Positions 18,138 through 25,506 of a DNA stretch of 64,000 bases are shown here, piece by piece. A program made the position numbers and the translations under genes. The notes below the pieces were generated by a model. The model worked only from the letters and a program-made list of their open reading frames with translations. It searched no databases and was not told the DNA's origin. This stretch comes from Gammaproteobacteria bacterium (lineage in GTDB: Bacteria > Pseudomonadota > Gammaproteobacteria > Steroidobacterales > Steroidobacteraceae). Each line of letters begins with the position of its first letter. Positions within the stretch are counted from its first letter, which is position 1. The stretch is from positions 1 to 64,000 of the forward strand of contig JAQGOF010000105.1 in the NCBI GenBank assembly GCA_028293745.1. The letters are read 5' to 3'.

Positions 18138-19204
18138 GACACGGGCCGGGTCTGCTGCAGTGCAAGTTCGTACACGTCGCAGTAGCCCTGCGACATTTGC
18201 GCGACCTGGAAGCGCTGTTCGAACTTCTCGCGGCAGCGCTTGCGGCTCAGGCCGCGCGCGCGTGCAACACAGTCAACTGCAGCGTCCAGGTCATCGACGA
18301 TGAAGCCGGTCACTCCGTCGTCAATGATCTCAGGTACCGACCCGCGACGGAATCCAATCACGGGAGTGCCACAAGCCATGGCTTCGATCATGGTGAGTCC
18401 GAACGGTTCGGGCCAGTCAATCGGAAACAGCAACGCAATCGCATCACCCAGAAAGCGCGTCTTCTCAACCTCGGTGATTTCACCGATGAAGTCAATCAGG
18501 GACCCATCGATCAGGCAGGCGACCTCGGTCTCGAAGTATTCCTGGTCCGAGCGGTCGATCTTGGCCGCGATCTTCAGTGGAATGTCGCTGCGGCGCGCTA
18601 TCTCGATCGCGCGCTCGATGCCCTTTTCAGGAGCGATGCGGCCGAGGAAGGCCAGGTACTGCCCCGGCGTTTCGGTGGCCGTATGAATCTGCAGCGGCAG
18701 TCCGTGATAGACCGTTGCAAGCCAGTTCGCGCTCGCTATGGGGCCCCGCTGTGCGTTCGAGATGGAGACCAGCGGCTGTTCGCTGAACTCGCGGTACAGA
18801 GCTGCCAGGCCGGGGGTGTCGAGGCGTCCGTGCAAGGTGGTCACGGAGCAGACCCTGGGGCAACGTCGCGCCACAGGCAGATGCAGCCCATCGGTATGAA
18901 AATGGATCACATCGAAGGAACTCGCATGCCGGCAAACCCGTTCCAACATCAGGGCATGCAGTGCAAAGGCATCGGGGCGCGCCGGGTCCAGGCGCAGCGC
19001 CCGGTCGCATATGGCTATCAGCTCGGCCGCGGTAACCGAGTCGCCGCTGGCGAACAGTGTGACCGCATGCCCCTGGCGAACCAGGTCTTCGGTCAGATAA
19101 GAGACAACTCGCTCCGTTCCACCATATAGTTTCGGTGGCACGCTCTCAAAGAGCGGTGCGACCTGTGCAATCCGCAAGCGCGGGTGAAAAGAGCTTCTCG
19201 TCAT
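18134..19204 (-). CDS. glycosyltransferase family 4
   Basis: 356 residues from ATG 19204 (a TTG at 19243 would add 13). The GT-B fold has LRIAQVAPLFESVPPKLYGGTERVVSYL at the start, the Rossmann-like FDVIHFHTDGLHLP, then LAFLGRIAPEKGIERAIEIARRS at the domain boundary and PFGLTMIEAMACGTPVIGFRRGSVPEIIDDG with the E-x7-E donor-binding motif of GT4. It transfers a sugar from a nucleotide donor; the acceptor is unknown. It is translationally coupled to the debranching-type enzyme, so the pair may remodel an alpha-glucan. The divergent gene at 19320 shares its promoter region and an FNR-type box. Confidence 0.88.
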   Translation of the reverse strand: MTRSSFHPRLRIAQVAPLFESVPPKLYGGTERVVSYLTEDLVRQGHAVTLFASGDSVTAAELIAICDRALRLDPARPDAFALHALMLERVCRHASSFDVIHFHTDGLHLPVARRCPRVCSVTTLHGRLDTPGLAALYREFSEQPLVSISNAQRGPIASANWLATVYHGLPLQIHTATETPGQYLAFLGRIAPEKGIERAIEIARRSDIPLKIAAKIDRSDQEYFETEVACLIDGSLIDFIGEITEVEKTRFLGDAIALLFPIDWPEPFGLTMIEAMACGTPVIGFRRGSVPEIIDDGVTGFIVDDLDAAVDCVARARGLSRKRCREKFEQRFQVAQMSQGYCDVYELALQQTRPVS

Positions 19205-19269
19205 GCTCACCGGCCTACAAGGGCTTCCTGCCTCCTGCAGCAATGTCGGTGCCCGGATCGCTGTTGCGC

Positions 19270-19283
19270 CTGACTGGTGTCAA
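19270..19283. promoter_or_regulatory. FNR/FixK-type box in the divergent GT4 / repeat-protein promoter
   Basis: CTGAC-TGGT-GTCAA, one base from TTGAC-N4-GTCAA. It is centred 43 bases before the + strand gene start (19320) and 72 bases before the GT4 start, so it could serve either side. Confidence 0.55.
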
Positions 19284-19319
19284 TTCGCGGCACGAGCTGG
19301 CAAGCTACAATCGGCAGCC

Positions 19320-19832
19320 ATGAGCTCTTTGCCGCGTGTTGCCGCCTTGACCCGCGAGCGAGTGGCGCGCGAATTCGATGACCGCGGTCCCGAAGTGTGC
19401 CGTACCGAGATCACTCTCGATCTCGAGGCGAATAATCCCGAACTGCTCGATATGGCCGCGCGTTGTGCCCGTGACGTGGGCAATTTCGCTCGCGTCATGA
19501 CGTGGTTCTGCATGTTCTATCGGGTGTTGAATGCGCAGGCGCGCGCCGGCCTCGGTGCATCTGCCGACCCGGCCAAACAGCAACTGAGCCTGCTGCCGCG
19601 AGTGTCAGCTGCAACGCGAGCCGAAATAGTGAGGCGCATCCAGAGCGCGGGTTCGCAGGAGTTCACGCGCGAGACAGTCGCGGACCTCGAGAGCAACAAC
19701 CCCGAGCTGCTGATCATGGCGCACAACTTCGCCACGGACCATTCGGATTACGGCGGCGTGATGCAGGGCTTTGCCCTGCTGTACGCCTCTTTGTTGGCCG
19801 AGGCGGCCCAGGAGCGCGAGGTCCTTCACTAA
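19320..19832 (+). CDS. unknown protein made of two tandem homologous repeats
   Basis: 170 residues from ATG 19320. Two copies of a roughly 67-residue unit can be aligned by eye: residues about 4-70 and 90-157. Both open LPRV-x3-TR, contain DLE-x-NNPELL-x-MA, and close with x-VM-x2-F-x-LY. The spacer (about 70-90) is Ala-rich. The units look all-helical. No signal peptide or membrane segment is seen, so it is probably cytoplasmic. I do not recognise the family. Its location beside an FNR-type box in the stress island suggests induction at low oxygen. The NNPELL-MA core is so well kept in both halves that it probably forms a binding or dimer surface. Confidence 0.75.
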   Translation: MSSLPRVAALTRERVAREFDDRGPEVCRTEITLDLEANNPELLDMAARCARDVGNFARVMTWFCMFYRVLNAQARAGLGASADPAKQQLSLLPRVSAATRAEIVRRIQSAGSQEFTRETVADLESNNPELLIMAHNFATDHSDYGGVMQGFALLYASLLAEAAQEREVLH

Positions 19833-19878
19833 GCGCCGGCCTGGATGGGTGGCGCGGTAGCCCGAATCACCGCTTTGG

Positions 19879-20160
19879 TCAGCCATTCACCCCGCTGCGT
19901 ACGCCGGTCATGAAGTCTTCCCGGATGCGCGGCAGGTAAGTGTGCCGCCTGAGATCCTCCTGAAACGAAGGCACGTTGAGGCCAACAGCTGCCGCAGCAG
20001 CGGCGAGCACGCCATTGGTGAGAGGTGCTTCAGCCGCGAATAACGTGCTGTGCATTTGCCAGAACAGGCGCTGGCTGCCCGCGGCTTCGGCCGCTTCGGC
20101 GGCAGTCTGTGCATGGGGATGTACCGTGCTGATAGGAAAGTGTCGGAACACAAAGCGGAG
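19879..20160 (-). pseudogene. DsbA-like thioredoxin-fold remnant
   Basis: A minus-strand frame of about 92 codons reads LRFVFRHFPISTVHPHAQTAAEAAEAAG, then FWQMHSTLFA and a helical stretch to DFMTGVRSGVNG, where a TGA stops it. This is the middle of the DsbA/2-hydroxychromene isomerase-type domain that also occurs fused to NhaA antiporters. The preceding CPYC active-site region is absent, since an in-frame stop lies at 20161-20163. The following cis-Pro strand, expected as GTPTFFI right after GVNG, is missing too. So both ends are lost, and what remains cannot fold into a working oxidoreductase. Confidence 0.6.
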
Positions 20161-20217
20161 TCATGAAGCTATCCTTCCAGTGACGCCGCCATGGTGACAA
20201 TCCGGCTGCGCTTCGCA

Positions 20218-20231
20218 TTGATCGATATCAA
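20218..20231. promoter_or_regulatory. perfect FNR/FixK-type box (distal) before DUF5335 gene
   Basis: TTGAT-CGAT-ATCAA, a full consensus palindrome, centred 104 bases before the DUF5335 start. A second box lies 25 bases further down, so two dimers could bind on almost the same helix face. Confidence 0.7.
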
Positions 20232-20242
20232 AAGCGCCGCTA

Positions 20243-20256
20243 CTGACGCGGGTCAA
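20243..20256. promoter_or_regulatory. FNR/FixK-type box (proximal) before DUF5335 gene
   Basis: CTGAC-GCGG-GTCAA, one base away from TTGAC-N4-GTCAA, centred 79 bases before the DUF5335 start and 25 bases after the distal box. Confidence 0.5.
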
Positions 20257-20328
20257 TGCCAAGACTGACGCCGGCGGCCAGACTACCGTCGGCGTGCACA
20301 CTACCGTTCGTTACCCCGGGAGATAGCC

Positions 20329-20679
20329 ATGAGTATCCGTAGACTCGAGCGCAGCGATTGGGGATGGTATTGCATACACACCTCGCGGGTGTTCATGGGC
20401 AAGCAGGCGGATATCGAGGTGGGTTCGCTGGAGGTGGGGTTTCAGACCGAAGCGCGCCGGCTGCCGCTGATCGGGATGTCATACGACCCGAAGAGTGACG
20501 TGCTGACGCTTCTGGTCGGCGACCTGAGTCACATGATTCATGCACCGCGCGAGCTCTATGTAGATGAGCAGCCTTTGGGACTCATCGCCTTTCAGGTTGT
20601 GGACGCCGAAGGCGTGCGGCAGATCATCACGTTGCGGGAGCCGCTGATGCTGCCCGTGCTACGTGAATTTCTGAGCTGA
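20329..20679 (+). CDS. DUF5335-family protein
   Basis: 116 residues from ATG 20329 behind GGGAGATAG. The sequence has the conserved texture of DUF5335: RRLERSDWGWYCIHTSRVFMGKQADIEVGSL, then LPLIGMSYDPKSDVLTLLV, and DAEGVRQIITLREPLMLP at the C-terminus. It is a small soluble protein with alternating beta strands and no export signal; the function of the family is unknown to me. The same family often sits beside BON and PRC-barrel genes, as here. Two FNR-type boxes stand upstream, and the BON gene follows after 12 bases. Confidence 0.75.
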   Translation: MSIRRLERSDWGWYCIHTSRVFMGKQADIEVGSLEVGFQTEARRLPLIGMSYDPKSDVLTLLVGDLSHMIHAPRELYVDEQPLGLIAFQVVDAEGVRQIITLREPLMLPVLREFLS

Positions 20680-20691
20680 GACGAAGTCAGC

Positions 20692-21348
20692 ATGCGCCCC
20701 GACAATGACATCAGGCGCGACGTCCTGCAGGAGCTCGATTCCGACCCGAAAATAGCATCGCGCGATATCGCTGTGTCTGTGCGCGACGGCGTCGTGACTC
20801 TCGCGGGGTTCGTGCGCGGGCTTGGGGAAAAGTCGCAGGCGGAGGCGGACGCGAGGCGTGTCGAGGGTGTGGTTGGTCTTGCCAACGACATCGAAGTTCG
20901 ATTGCCGCTGCTGAGTGGAAGGCCGGATCCGGATATCGCGCGCGAGGTGATTGCCCGCATCCACGGTGAGATGCCCGACCTCCGAGAGCAGATTCGCGTG
21001 CGTGTAGCTGACGGACGAGTCACGCTCGAGGGTGAGGTTGAGTCACATGATCAGCGAGCCATTGTCGAGGATCTGGTGCGGACCGTGAAAGGCGTCAGGA
21101 GGATCAGCAACGACATCGTCGTCAAACCGCAAATTCTGCCAATGGAGATCAAGCACATGATCGAGACTGCATTCGAGCGCCGCGCGGAGATCGATGCTGA
21201 CTCCGTAACAGTTGAAGTCGGCCCCAATGGCACGATCATCCTCCAGGGGTCGGTGCAATCCTGGGCCGAGCGGGAGGAAGCGGAACGCGCGGCCCGGTCT
21301 GCAGTGGGTGTGGTGAAAGTCGAAAACCGGCTTCAGGTTGTCAGCTAG
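20692..21348 (+). CDS. BON-domain protein (three BON repeats)
   Basis: 218 residues from ATG 20692. It has three BON domains of about 65-70 residues: DIRRDVLQELDSDPKI...DGVVTLAGFV, then DIAREVIARIHGEMPDL...DGRVTLEGEV, then EIKHMIETAFERRAEID...NGTIILQGSV, the last with SWAEREEAERAA. BON domains bind phospholipid surfaces and occur in OsmY-like stress proteins. No signal peptide is apparent, which differs from OsmY. It is paralogous to the gene at 21935 over its entire length. It is likely cotranscribed with DUF5335 under FNR/FixK-type control. Confidence 0.88.
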   Translation: MRPDNDIRRDVLQELDSDPKIASRDIAVSVRDGVVTLAGFVRGLGEKSQAEADARRVEGVVGLANDIEVRLPLLSGRPDPDIAREVIARIHGEMPDLREQIRVRVADGRVTLEGEVESHDQRAIVEDLVRTVKGVRRISNDIVVKPQILPMEIKHMIETAFERRAEIDADSVTVEVGPNGTIILQGSVQSWAEREEAERAARSAVGVVKVENRLQVVS

Positions 21349-21374
21349 CGCGCTGCGGTCCCGCGGCGTACCGA

Positions 21375-21388
21375 TTGACCCGAATCAA
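21375..21388. promoter_or_regulatory. FNR/FixK-type box before the PRC-barrel gene
   Basis: TTGAC-CCGA-ATCAA, nine of ten consensus bases, centred 93 bases before the PRC-barrel gene start. It suggests a second promoter inside the DUF5335/BON/PRC/BON group. Confidence 0.6.
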
Positions 21389-21474
21389 GGCGGGATGGCC
21401 GCTCCGGGGGCGAAAATAGTGTGTAGGCGGATGCAGCCCGTCCTACGAGCACTTCACCGTCAGGAGAGTCATTC

Positions 21475-21912
21475 ATGAAAGTGTATGAGAACCGTGGCCA
21501 TGACGCGCACCTCGGGCGCGGGCGTCGCTCTTTCAACCGTCAATGGCTGGCCGCGGTGTTGGCAGGTGTTGCTATTTCGGGCGCGCTCGTTCCGCAAGTC
21601 GTGCCAGCCGCAGTGGCTCTCGTCGTCGTCGATGTGGTGTCGGTAGCTGATGGCTACCGCTTCAGCAAGCTCCGGGGCGAAACGGTCTACAACTCGACGA
21701 GCGAGAAGATTGGCACTCTCGACGATCTGATTGTGGGCAAGGATCGCGTGTTGTTCGCCATCATACAGGTCGGTGGGTTCCTCGGCATTGGCAGCCGCCT
21801 GGTCGCGGTGCCCTACACATCACTGCAAATCAACGACGACGGCACGCGGATCGTGCTGCCGGGCGCGACCAAGGAGCAGCTGAAATCCCTGCCAGAATTC
21901 CACTATCGGTAG
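21475..21912 (+). CDS. PRC-barrel domain protein with N-terminal hydrophobic segment
   Basis: 145 residues from ATG 21475 with CAGGAGAG nine bases upstream. A basic N-terminus (about 1-22) precedes a hydrophobic stretch WLAAVLAGVAISGALVPQVV (about 23-45), probably a signal or anchor. The PRC-barrel follows at about 55-140: FSKLRGETVYNSTSEKIGTLDDLIV, then FAIIQVGGFLGIGSRLVAVPY and the closing LPGATKEQLKSLPEFHY. PRC-barrel proteins are small beta-barrels that bind RNA or membranes in different contexts; the role here is unknown. It is placed between two BON paralogues and preceded by an FNR-type box. Confidence 0.88.
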   Translation: MKVYENRGHDAHLGRGRRSFNRQWLAAVLAGVAISGALVPQVVPAAVALVVVDVVSVADGYRFSKLRGETVYNSTSEKIGTLDDLIVGKDRVLFAIIQVGGFLGIGSRLVAVPYTSLQINDDGTRIVLPGATKEQLKSLPEFHYR

Positions 21913-21934
21913 AAGCAACCCGGGAGTATGTGAA

Positions 21935-22588
21935 ATGAGACTCGATTCAGACATTAAGCGAGACGTTGAAGATGAGCTGCGTTGGGATCCTGACATCGAC
22001 GCGACCGACATTGGTGTAGCCGCTCATAACGGCGTCGTCACGCTTAGCGGCTTCGTGCGCAGTTACGCGCAAAAAACTCAAGCGGAACGCGACGCGAAGC
22101 GCGTTGCCGGTGTCGTGGGTGTGGCCAACGATATCGAGGTGCGATTGCCGGTCCTGGATCAGCGGCCGGACCCGGAAGTCGCTCGCGATGCTGTCAATGC
22201 GCTGAAGGCGGAGCTTCCATTCTCGTCGGAAAATATCAAGGTGGTCGTCAGGGATGGCTGGTTGACACTCGAGGGTACCGTCGAGTGGAACTACGCGCGC
22301 GAGCGTGCGGAAAACTCGGTGAAGCGCGTTCGTGGCGTGAAGGGCGTAACGAACGCGATCACGTTGAAGCCGAAAGTCGCACCTCAGGAGATCCGTCGCA
22401 AGATCGAGGATGCTTTGCGTCGCAGCGCTGAGATCGATGCAAGTCGTATCACGGTGGAAACCAACGGCAGCGAGGTGATTTTGCGCGGGACGGTGAAATC
22501 CTGGGCCGAGCGCGAGGAGGCCGAGCGTGCGGCATGGGCGGCGCCGGGGGTAGCCAGAGTAGATAACAGGATAACGATCAGTGTGTAG
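21935..22588 (+). CDS. BON-domain protein (three BON repeats), paralogue of the 20692 gene
   Basis: 217 residues from ATG 21935, with GGGAG about nine bases upstream. Three BON domains in the same order as the paralogue: DIKRDVEDELRWDPDID...NGVVTLSGFV, EVARDAVNALKAELPF...DGWLTLEGTV, and EIRRKIEDALRRSAEID...GSEVILRGTV. The most conserved shared blocks are GVVTL-x-GFVR, ANDIEVRLP and KSWAEREEAERAA. It is separated from the PRC-barrel gene by 22 bases and is followed by a strong hairpin terminator, so it closes this transcription unit. Its likely role is a lipid-associated stress protein. Confidence 0.88.
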   Translation: MRLDSDIKRDVEDELRWDPDIDATDIGVAAHNGVVTLSGFVRSYAQKTQAERDAKRVAGVVGVANDIEVRLPVLDQRPDPEVARDAVNALKAELPFSSENIKVVVRDGWLTLEGTVEWNYARERAENSVKRVRGVKGVTNAITLKPKVAPQEIRRKIEDALRRSAEIDASRITVETNGSEVILRGTVKSWAEREEAERAAWAAPGVARVDNRITISV

Positions 22589-22635
22589 AGCGGCGCGAAG
22601 GGCCGGCGCGACTGCACGCTAGAACCGGCCCACTG

Positions 22636-22681
22636 GGCAGCGCCGCAGAGGTCCCCGCCTGACTGCGGCGCTCCCTTTTTC
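22636..22681 (+). terminator. rho-independent terminator after the BON/PRC genes
   Basis: AGCGCCGCAG (22639-22648) pairs perfectly with CTGCGGCGCT (22663-22672) around a 14-base loop and is followed by CCCTTTTT. This is the clearest intrinsic terminator in the window. Confidence 0.8.
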
Positions 22682-22760
22682 GAGTCAACGCCAACTCAAC
22701 TCAATACGAGCACCTGTGCGCCGGGATTCCCGGCGCCGCCTCGTGTTGCAAGGACCCACC

Positions 22761-23357
22761 ATGCGCACCCTCAAACCGACGCTTGCACTGTTACTCCTGT
22801 TTCTGGGCTCCCTTGCGGCGCAGCCGCCGTCATTGGCCCGCGATGAGCAGCCCATCGTGCCGATGGGCGCATTGGCGCACGCGGCCGCGGCTCTGGAGCA
22901 AAGTACGGGCGCCAAGGTTTTGGAAGTCCGGCTCGCGAATGCGCCGGGCGCGCCGGCATTCGAGGCTGCGATTGCAAGAAAGGACGGCGTGTTGTACATG
23001 CGCATCGAGGCGCCTGGTGACCATGTCACGCAGATCAAGGCACGTGATCTGCCGCCTTGGCTCCTCAACTACCACATGGAAGCTTGGATTCGCAGTATCT
23101 CCAAGGCGCAAGTACCGCTGGACGCAGCAATCAGGAAGGCGGAAGAACGAGATAACGCGCCCGCCATTGACGCCGGTATCGCAAAGCCGCTGAGTGGCAC
23201 CAATGCCGTGTTGGCGTACTTCGTGGAGACGATGAAGGGATCCACGCGCCATGAGTCCGCCATCGATGCGACGACCGGTGCCCCCATAGCGAATCCTGAC
23301 GAGCTCTACGAGGCCCGCAAGCCCGTGGATCTGGCGAAGCGCCTGGCGCCGGAGTGA
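22761..23357 (+). CDS. secreted protein of unknown function, PepSY-like texture
   Basis: 198 residues from ATG 22761; the frame is open upstream, but this start begins a clean signal peptide (LKPTLALLLLFLGSLAAQPPSLA). The mature part has GALAHAAAALEQSTGAKVLEVRLAN and FEAAIARKDGVLYMRIEAPG, which resembles a single PepSY-like beta-alpha unit. It continues with LLNYHMEAWIRS and a C-terminal ATTGAPIANPDELYEAR. The PepSY assignment is weak. It stands alone between the terminator of the BON group and the decayed TonB receptor, on the same strand as both. Confidence 0.65.
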   Translation: MRTLKPTLALLLLFLGSLAAQPPSLARDEQPIVPMGALAHAAAALEQSTGAKVLEVRLANAPGAPAFEAAIARKDGVLYMRIEAPGDHVTQIKARDLPPWLLNYHMEAWIRSISKAQVPLDAAIRKAEERDNAPAIDAGIAKPLSGTNAVLAYFVETMKGSTRHESAIDATTGAPIANPDELYEARKPVDLAKRLAPE

Positions 23358-23615
23358 GCCAGGGCCCTTGTCCGCCTGAAAAATGGCCGCCGTGAAAAAT
23401 TGACCCTTAGGGGGCCGGTTATCAGCCGGCCGCTTTGGCGCGCCTGAACGTCCAATAACCAGCCGCATTTCGCGCGGCCCTCCCGCGCGCTGACCGTCTC
23501 CCCTCAGACGGCTCGGAAACCAGCCCTGTCAGATATGTTACCGGTGGACACTTGAAAGTGGTAATACAGCATGTTAGGCCACATTCCGCGCCGCTGTCTG
23601 ACAAAGGGGGAGATC
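23358..23615. other. intergenic with IS-end-like repeats
   Basis: 258 bases without a gene. Two similar motifs, TGAAAAATGGCC (from 23378) and TGAAAATTGACC (from 23394), lie next to each other, followed by an inverted repeat GGCCGG / CCGGCC around 23413-23432. Repeats of this kind flank some IS21-like elements, but no transposase is left, so a mobile-element scar is only a possibility. The promoter of the TonB receptor remnant should be in its right half. Confidence 0.3.
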
Positions 23616-24661
23616 ATGCGACGTATGCTGTTTTGGGGGACGGCCGCAAGCTCGATACTCGCTGCAGCGGCCGTGCCGGCTCAGACAACGGGCCCGGCGT
23701 CAGCGCAGCCGCGGGAAGAGGGCAGCGGTGCGAATGCGGCTGAAGCACCCCAGCTCCAGGAAGTGGTCGTCTCAGGGGTGCGTCGCAGCCTCGAGAACGC
23801 AATCAACACCAAACGCGACGCGGACGTCGTAGTCGATGCTATCTCCGCCGAGGAGGTCGGCAAATTCCCTACCGAAAACATCGCTGAATCTCTGCAGCGC
23901 GTCACGGGCGTCCAGATCTCCAGGTTCCGGGGTGAAGGCCAGAACGTCACGATTCGTGGTCTTTCTCCCGGTTTCACGCTCGTAGAACTCAACGGGCACA
24001 CGATCGCAAACGCACTGGGCCCGTCCGGAAGCAACATCAGCCGCAGTTTCGATTTCACCATCCTGCCGTCGGAGTTCGTCAGCAAGGTGGAAGTGTTCAA
24101 GACGCCCAGCGCGGATATGGAGGAGGGCGGTCTGGCCGGTACCGTGGTTGCCCGCACGGCGAGAAACAGATCCGCGGCAGGGGGCTGAGCTGCATTGCCC
24201 CACAGCGGTGAGAGCTACGTCGGGTCACCGGCGCCGAGTTCTCGTATCAGCAGAACTTCGACTTTCTGCCGAAGCCCTTGGACGGCTTCGGGTTCCTGGC
24301 CAACTACACCTACCTGCAGAGCCACGGCGGAAGCGTGCCGCTGATTGGCGCGTCGAAGAACAACTACACGGCCTCGGTCTACTATGAGAAAGGCTGGTTC
24401 GGCGGCCGCGTGACCTACACCTATCGGGGCAAGTTCTACACCAGCACCGAAGGCAACACGCAGGACCAGGTCTGGGAGCAGCCCTTCGGGACTCTGGATG
24501 CCAACGTGACTTTCGGCATCGGCGATCATGTCTCGCTGGTATTCGAGGCCACCAACATCCTGCAGGACACCAACCGGTCGCGTTTCGAGCCGATCGATCT
24601 GATCAGCGATTACTTCGACAACGGGCGGCGCATCCTGGCCGGAGTGCGCGCAACCTTCTGA
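23616..24661 (+). pseudogene. TonB-dependent receptor with large internal deletion
   Basis: ATG 23616 (GGGGGAG upstream) opens a signal peptide (AAAVPAQ) and a plug domain: LQEVVVSGVRRSLENAINTKR, AEEVGKFPTENIAESLQRVTGVQISR, NVTIRGL and VEVFKTPSADMEEGGLAGTV. The normal continuation into the barrel is lost after GLAGTVVARTAR and the frame stops at 24186-24188. From about 24224 another frame resumes with the C-terminal barrel (FSYQQNFDFLPKPLDGFGFLANYTYLQS, then FEATNILQDTN) and ends properly in RATF. Several hundred residues of barrel are missing and the two halves are in different frames, so it cannot be functional. It heads a decayed sugar-utilisation locus with the GH88/105 remnant, GntR and GH29. 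Confidence 0.85.
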
Positions 24662-24735
24662 GACACGCGGTCCCCCGGGCGCCGGAGGCTCCTTGGCGTC
24701 GGCGCCCATCCCTGGCGCGGTCGTCCCGGCGCCGT

Positions 24736-25426
24736 CTATCCCCGGCGCAGCAGGGCCGAGGCGCTCCATAAGATTGGGACCTGCCCATGCAGGTCGCCGA
24801 TGTTGCGTTTGCGATCGAGGTAGTACTGGTAATCGTTCTTTTTGTTCGTGCCCTCACACACCTCGCGGACGTCGGCGTCTGCGTTGATGTATCGATCAAA
24901 CCAAGCCACCCCTTGCTCGCAGCGCGCGGGTAGGGGGCGGCTTGCAGCCAACCCTGTTTAACGCCCGTCACCATGGCGAACGTGAACATACCCGTGCAGG
25001 AGGTTTCCGGCCAGGCCTCGGGCCGGTCGATCAGCTCTCGCCACATTCCGTTCTCGACAAAGACGGAAGGATCCACGTGATCCGCCGTCGGAATCAGGTG
25101 TGCTTCCGCGCCGAACAGCGGCTCGAATCGGGCAATCAGTTTCCGCGTCAGCGCTTTGTTCCGGCTCAGTTGGGCGAAGGTCAGAGCGCCGTACCAGGTG
25201 CAGGTCTCCGGATACGTAATGCTTCCGGGCGGAGCCGGACGGCCGAAGTTGGTGTGCGGGGTCGCCACGAAACGCTCGGCGACGCGCGTGCCGATCTCTT
25301 TGGGTGAGCCGCCTTTCGGCCATGCCATGGGCCGAAGTCCGCCGCCGGCGCCAGCGCGCGCGCACAAGGGATTGCCACTACGGCGGCGGAAATGCCCGAC
25401 AAAAGTGTGCGCCGCGTTACCGCCAT
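24736..25426 (-). pseudogene. GH88/GH105-like unsaturated glycuronyl hydrolase remnant
   Basis: Three minus-strand frames must be joined. From ATG 25426 a Tat-type signal reads MAVTRRTLLSGISAAVVA. After about 25 codons the sequence moves to a second frame with RVAERFVATPHTNFGR, YPETCTWYGALTFAQL and HVDPSVF. Here a stretch of roughly 130 residues normally present is absent, and it resumes as NGMWRELIDRPEAWPETSCTGMFTFAMV. At about 24910-24925 it shifts to a third frame with YINADADVREVCEGTNKKNDYQYYL and ends at LLRRG. The matches fit glycosyl hydrolases of family 88/105 and relatives. With two frameshifts and an internal deletion it is dead. It is divergent from the GntR gene. Confidence 0.75.
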
Positions 25427-25480
25427 GGCGTGCTGCTCACGTTGACACGTCGTCGCGCTGAAGTGATGATCATAGTTATT

Positions 25481-25489
25481 TGACCAATT
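25481..25489. promoter_or_regulatory. candidate GntR half-operator before the gntR gene
   Basis: TGACCAATT contains the core GACCAAT that recurs at 26361 and 26429 near the GH29 gene. It lies 18 bases before ATG 25507 and could mediate autoregulation. Confidence 0.4.
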
Positions 25490-25506
25490 CCGGTTTAAAG
25501 AATCCG

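Noticed and set aside
23378-23432. Complete insertion sequence
   Set aside because: Only two short TGAAAA-type motifs and a 6-base inverted repeat are visible; there is no transposase and no target duplication that I can see.
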